From positions 1 to 7,454 of the forward strand of contig JAEWQB010000008.1 in NCBI GenBank assembly GCA_023460395.1: DNA of 7,454 nucleotides, read 5' to 3'. Under the pieces are notes generated by a model. The model was given only the letters and a program-made list of their open reading frames with translations. It had not been told where the DNA came from and ran no database searches. Positions within the stretch are counted from its first letter, which is position 1. Each line of letters begins with the position of its first letter. Shown here piece by piece: positions 5,149-7,454 of this stretch. The translations under genes were made by a program, and so were the position numbers. The DNA is from Pseudomonadota bacterium. GTDB taxonomy: Bacteria > Desulfobacterota > Desulfovibrionia > Desulfovibrionales > Desulfovibrionaceae.

Positions 5149-7167
5149 ATGTTTTGGAAGAACTGCAAACTCAAATGGAAATTTGCCATTGGGTTCGGCA
5201 GCATATTGCTGCTGCTAGCTGCCATTTCCACATGGGCAGTGCTGGGAATAGGTACTATCGTCCATAATGCCGGTGAGGTCATCGCCGGCAACGCCTTGCG
5301 CGGTGATATCGTACAGAAAACTGTGGACCATCTCAAATGGGCAGAGAAGGTGCAGGTTCTTCTTTCTGACGATTCAGTGCACACTCTTGATGTACAGACT
5401 GACCCAACCTTATGCGGATTCGGGAAATGGTATTATGGCGAAGGACGCAAGACCGCGGAGCGGCTGGTTCCCGCGCTGGCGTCCGTGCTCTCCCGCATTG
5501 AGGCTCCTCACTCACGGCTTCACGCCTCCGCCATTACCATCCGGGAACAATACCGCCCTGCGGACAACGCGCTGCTCACCTTTTTGCAAGCTAAAAAAAT
5601 GGACCACTTAGCTTGGATGAATAAGGTGCTCAATGCTATTACCAGCCCGGATTCAACGTCTCTACAGGTCCAGCTTGACCACTCCCAGTGCGAACTCGGT
5701 CGTTGGATATACTCTGCGGAAATACAAGAGCGGATGAAGACAGATGCGACATTCGCCAGCCTCATCACCCCCGTGCTTGCCCCACATGAACGCCTCCACG
5801 CCAGCGGAGCCGGGCTGGAACAGATGGTTCGCGCACACCGCCACGCTGAGGCGATGCACGTATACCACGAGCAGACAGAAGCAGAGGCCAAAGCCACACT
5901 GAACGCATTGGACGCAGTAATTGCCGAATATTCTTCCCGTGCGGAAGGGCTGGAACTTGCCCGTAAAACCTTTGTGGACGTTACCCTGCCCACGCTTGAA
6001 GAGGTGCAGACGCTGCTGACGGAAGTAAACACCATCACCGCCAGTAATATCATGACGGATGAGGCGATGCTCTCCGCTGCGGCGCAAACCCGCACCGTTG
6101 TTCTGGCTGCCAGCGCCGCCGCCTTGGTACTGGGATTACTGCTGGCCTTTGCCATTGCCCGTGGAATTCTGGGTCCGTTGCGCCAAGGCGTTCAATTCGC
6201 CGAAGTGGTTGCCACGGGAGACTTAACCGCAGACCTTGCCATACACCAGAAAGACGAAGTGGGCACCCTTGCCGATGCCTTGCGGAGTATGGTGCGCACG
6301 CTGAAAGAGGTTGCCGGTTCCATCGAAAGCGGGGCAACCAATGTGGCGGCTGGTAGCGAAGAGCTTTCCGCCGCGTCCCAAACCCTGTCACAAGGCGCGA
6401 CTGAGCAGGCCGCTTCCATAGAAGAAATCTCCGCATCCATGGAAGAGATGACCGCCAACATCTCCCAGAACGCTCAGAATGCGGGAGAAACCGAACGCAT
6501 ATCCCATGCGGCAGCACAGAGCGCCACAGAAAGCGGCGAGGCGGTAGGACAGACTGTAGCCGCCATGAAGCACATTGCCGAAAAAATTTCCATTGTGGAA
6601 GAAATTGCCCGGCAGACTAATCTGCTTGCCCTGAATGCCGCCATTGAAGCCGCCCGCGCGGGAGAGCACGGACGAGGCTTTGCCGTCGTGGCAGCCGAGG
6701 TGCGGAAATTGGCGGAACGTAGCGGCAGTGCCGCCGCAGAAATAAGCGAACTCTCCACCCAAAGTGTGGGAATTGCAGAAAAAGCGGGTGGTATGCTCGC
6801 AGCTCTAGTTCCGGAGATCCGGCGCACCGCCGACCTTGTACAAGAGATTGCCGCAGGAACACATGAGCAGGCCAACGGTGCGCAGCAGGTCAATCAGGCG
6901 ATTACCCAGCTAGACCAAATTATTCAGCAAAACGCCTCCGCATCGGAAGAAATGGCCTCCACCTCGGAAGAGCTTTCCGCACAGGCCATTCAGTTGCAGC
7001 AGACCATTGGCTTCTTCAAAGTTGAAAATGGAACAACGCCTCGCAAGACCGGCCTCTCATCCCCTTCCTCTAGGCCAAAGCAGGCAACGTCCACTCCTCG
7101 CGCTGCCGATGCGCAACGCGAACGCATTTCTCTCGACATGAACGATGAGGAATTCGAGCGATTCTAA
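5149..7167 (+). CDS. Methyl-accepting chemotaxis protein with tandem extracytoplasmic CZB-like repeats
   Basis: 672-aa transmembrane chemoreceptor. Helix 1 at about 12-35 and helix 2 at about 317-338 bracket an extracytoplasmic sensor of about 280 residues. The sensor holds two ungapped copies of a CZB-like unit (58-128 and 150-220) with candidate zinc ligands His61, Cys89, His121, His125 and His153, Cys181, His213, His217. A HAMP domain follows (about 338-390, Pro343, DEVG 369-372), then the signalling coiled coil (about 391-625) with the conserved hairpin tip around 486-520 (IARQTNLLALNAAIEAARAG) that contacts CheA/CheW. Glu-rich stretches near 404-434 and 598-610 are likely methylation sites. 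A flexible linker ends in EFERF (668-672), fitting the x-[HFYW]-x2-[HFYW] tether for CheR/CheB. The ATG at 5149 is preferred: AAGGGG lies 6 bases upstream; the in-frame GTG at 5113 lies in a hairpin stem. The ligand is not proven; zinc or oxidant sensing is inferred from the CZB family. Confidence 0.95.
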   Translation: MFWKNCKLKWKFAIGFGSILLLLAAISTWAVLGIGTIVHNAGEVIAGNALRGDIVQKTVDHLKWAEKVQVLLSDDSVHTLDVQTDPTLCGFGKWYYGEGRKTAERLVPALASVLSRIEAPHSRLHASAITIREQYRPADNALLTFLQAKKMDHLAWMNKVLNAITSPDSTSLQVQLDHSQCELGRWIYSAEIQERMKTDATFASLITPVLAPHERLHASGAGLEQMVRAHRHAEAMHVYHEQTEAEAKATLNALDAVIAEYSSRAEGLELARKTFVDVTLPTLEEVQTLLTEVNTITASNIMTDEAMLSAAAQTRTVVLAASAAALVLGLLLAFAIARGILGPLRQGVQFAEVVATGDLTADLAIHQKDEVGTLADALRSMVRTLKEVAGSIESGATNVAAGSEELSAASQTLSQGATEQAASIEEISASMEEMTANISQNAQNAGETERISHAAAQSATESGEAVGQTVAAMKHIAEKISIVEEIARQTNLLALNAAIEAARAGEHGRGFAVVAAEVRKLAERSGSAAAEISELSTQSVGIAEKAGGMLAALVPEIRRTADLVQEIAAGTHEQANGAQQVNQAITQLDQIIQQNASASEEMASTSEELSAQAIQLQQTIGFFKVENGTTPRKTGLSSPSSRPKQATSTPRAADAQRERISLDMNDEEFERF

Positions 7168-7188
7168 CAGGTTTCTCTACATTCTACG

Positions 7189-7219
7189 GGGCCTCTGTTC
7201 CGACAGAGGCCCTTTTTTT
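7189..7219 (+). terminator. Intrinsic terminator of the chemoreceptor gene
   Basis: GGGCCTCTG (7189-7197) pairs perfectly with CAGAGGCCC (7204-7212); a T-A pair extends the stem to 10 pairs around TCCG. Seven T (7213-7219) follow directly. It lies 21 bases after the stop codon. The minus-strand frame described next ends exactly at this T-run. Confidence 0.95.
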
Positions 7220-7427
7220 ACAGTACCCTGACGCTACAAAAGCGCTGCCCCACCCCATGAAGATAACGGGCGAAGACATCGCCATTGGTAGTGTCCAGAA
7301 TTTTTCGCACATTTTGTAGCAGCCAGTCAGCGTTGGTTTTGGCGTTGCCTTGAGGAGTCGGCGCGGGCCTTGCGAGCGGGACGCGAAGCGACGGTCCCGC
7401 GCTGCAAGGGCCGTGACGGCTCCGATT
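7218..7427 (-). pseudogene. Possible 3' remnant of a minus-strand gene
   Basis: The minus strand is open from 7427 down to a TAA at 7218-7220, 69 codons without an obvious start codon. The part nearest the stop (about 7220-7345) reads like ordinary protein, including ADWLLQNVRKILDTT and FARYLHGVGQRF, and stops at the terminator convergent with the chemoreceptor. The upstream part is Pro/Arg/Gly-rich and coincides with the palindrome at 7355-7428, so it is probably not original coding sequence. An amber codon at 7428-7430 separates it from an in-frame ATG at 7449-7451. I do not recognise the family. It could be the truncated end of a real gene, with the palindrome replacing its 5' part, or chance. 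The window edge prevents judging it. Confidence 0.3.
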
Positions 7428-7428
7428 C
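7355..7428. repeat. Large imperfect palindrome
   Basis: Nested arms form a long stem: GAGTCGGCGC (7355-7364) with GCTCCGATTC (7419-7428), one mismatch and one G-T pair; GGCC/TTGC (7366-7373) with GCAAGGGCC (7404-7412), one bulged G; and GCGGGAC (7376-7382) with GTCCCGC (7394-7400), around an 11-base loop that contains GCGAAGC. Roughly 26 pairs in all. No T-run follows on either strand, so it is not a simple intrinsic terminator. It may be an extragenic palindromic repeat element (REP-like); whether it recurs in the genome cannot be seen from one copy. Confidence 0.6.
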
Positions 7429-7454
7429 TATGCCGAGACTTCTTGCTTCATATT

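Noticed and set aside
5520..6155. 211-codon minus-strand frame inside the chemoreceptor gene
   Set aside because: Ser/Ala/Arg-rich antisense shadow of the sensor and helix-2 region, with no ribosome site or family resemblance.
7428..7451. Amber codon read through (recoding) joining ATG 7449-7451 to the minus-strand frame
   Set aside because: Sequence just past the amber is low-complexity and coincides with the palindrome, so readthrough of a real protein is less likely than a broken or non-coding stretch.

Overview
This 7.45-kb window looks like bacterial chromosome carrying four complete protein genes, all on the + strand, each apparently its own transcription unit. The base composition is moderately GC-rich, the coding is dense, and two large membrane-anchored signalling proteins lie close together. 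The chemoreceptor has a zinc-binding-like sensor and a C-terminal EFERF tail. I infer a Desulfovibrio-like sulfate reducer (Desulfovibrionota) or a relative with similarly abundant chemoreceptors. No rRNA, tRNA or marker gene in the window proves this.

Layout. Bases 1-246 hold a candidate promoter and a structured leader. Bases 247-885 encode a small membrane-anchored TPR protein (212 aa). A 176-base gap follows with a strong GC hairpin and a candidate promoter. Bases 1062-4127 encode a 1021-aa hybrid sensor histidine kinase: signal peptide, 7TMR-DISM-type sensor and seven-helix membrane unit, HisKA, HATPase, receiver, Pro/Ala-rich linker, and a C-terminal Hpt-like domain that has lost its histidine. 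A 281-base AT-richer gap with repeats leads to a TetR-family regulator (4409-4990), closed by a textbook intrinsic terminator. Bases 5149-7167 encode a 672-aa methyl-accepting chemotaxis protein, again closed by a textbook terminator. Bases 7220-7454 hold a possible remnant of a minus-strand gene and a large imperfect palindrome.

How the genes work together. Two of the four products are transmembrane sensors with extracytoplasmic input (kinase and chemoreceptor), one is a one-component repressor and one is a TPR scaffold. Nothing in the sequence ties them into a single pathway; the terminators and separate promoters suggest neighbours rather than an operon. The most notable points are the tandem CZB-like (3His-1Cys) repeats placed outside the cytoplasm in the chemoreceptor, the histidine-less Hpt domain at the end of the hybrid kinase, and the large palindrome next to a broken reading frame at the right edge.
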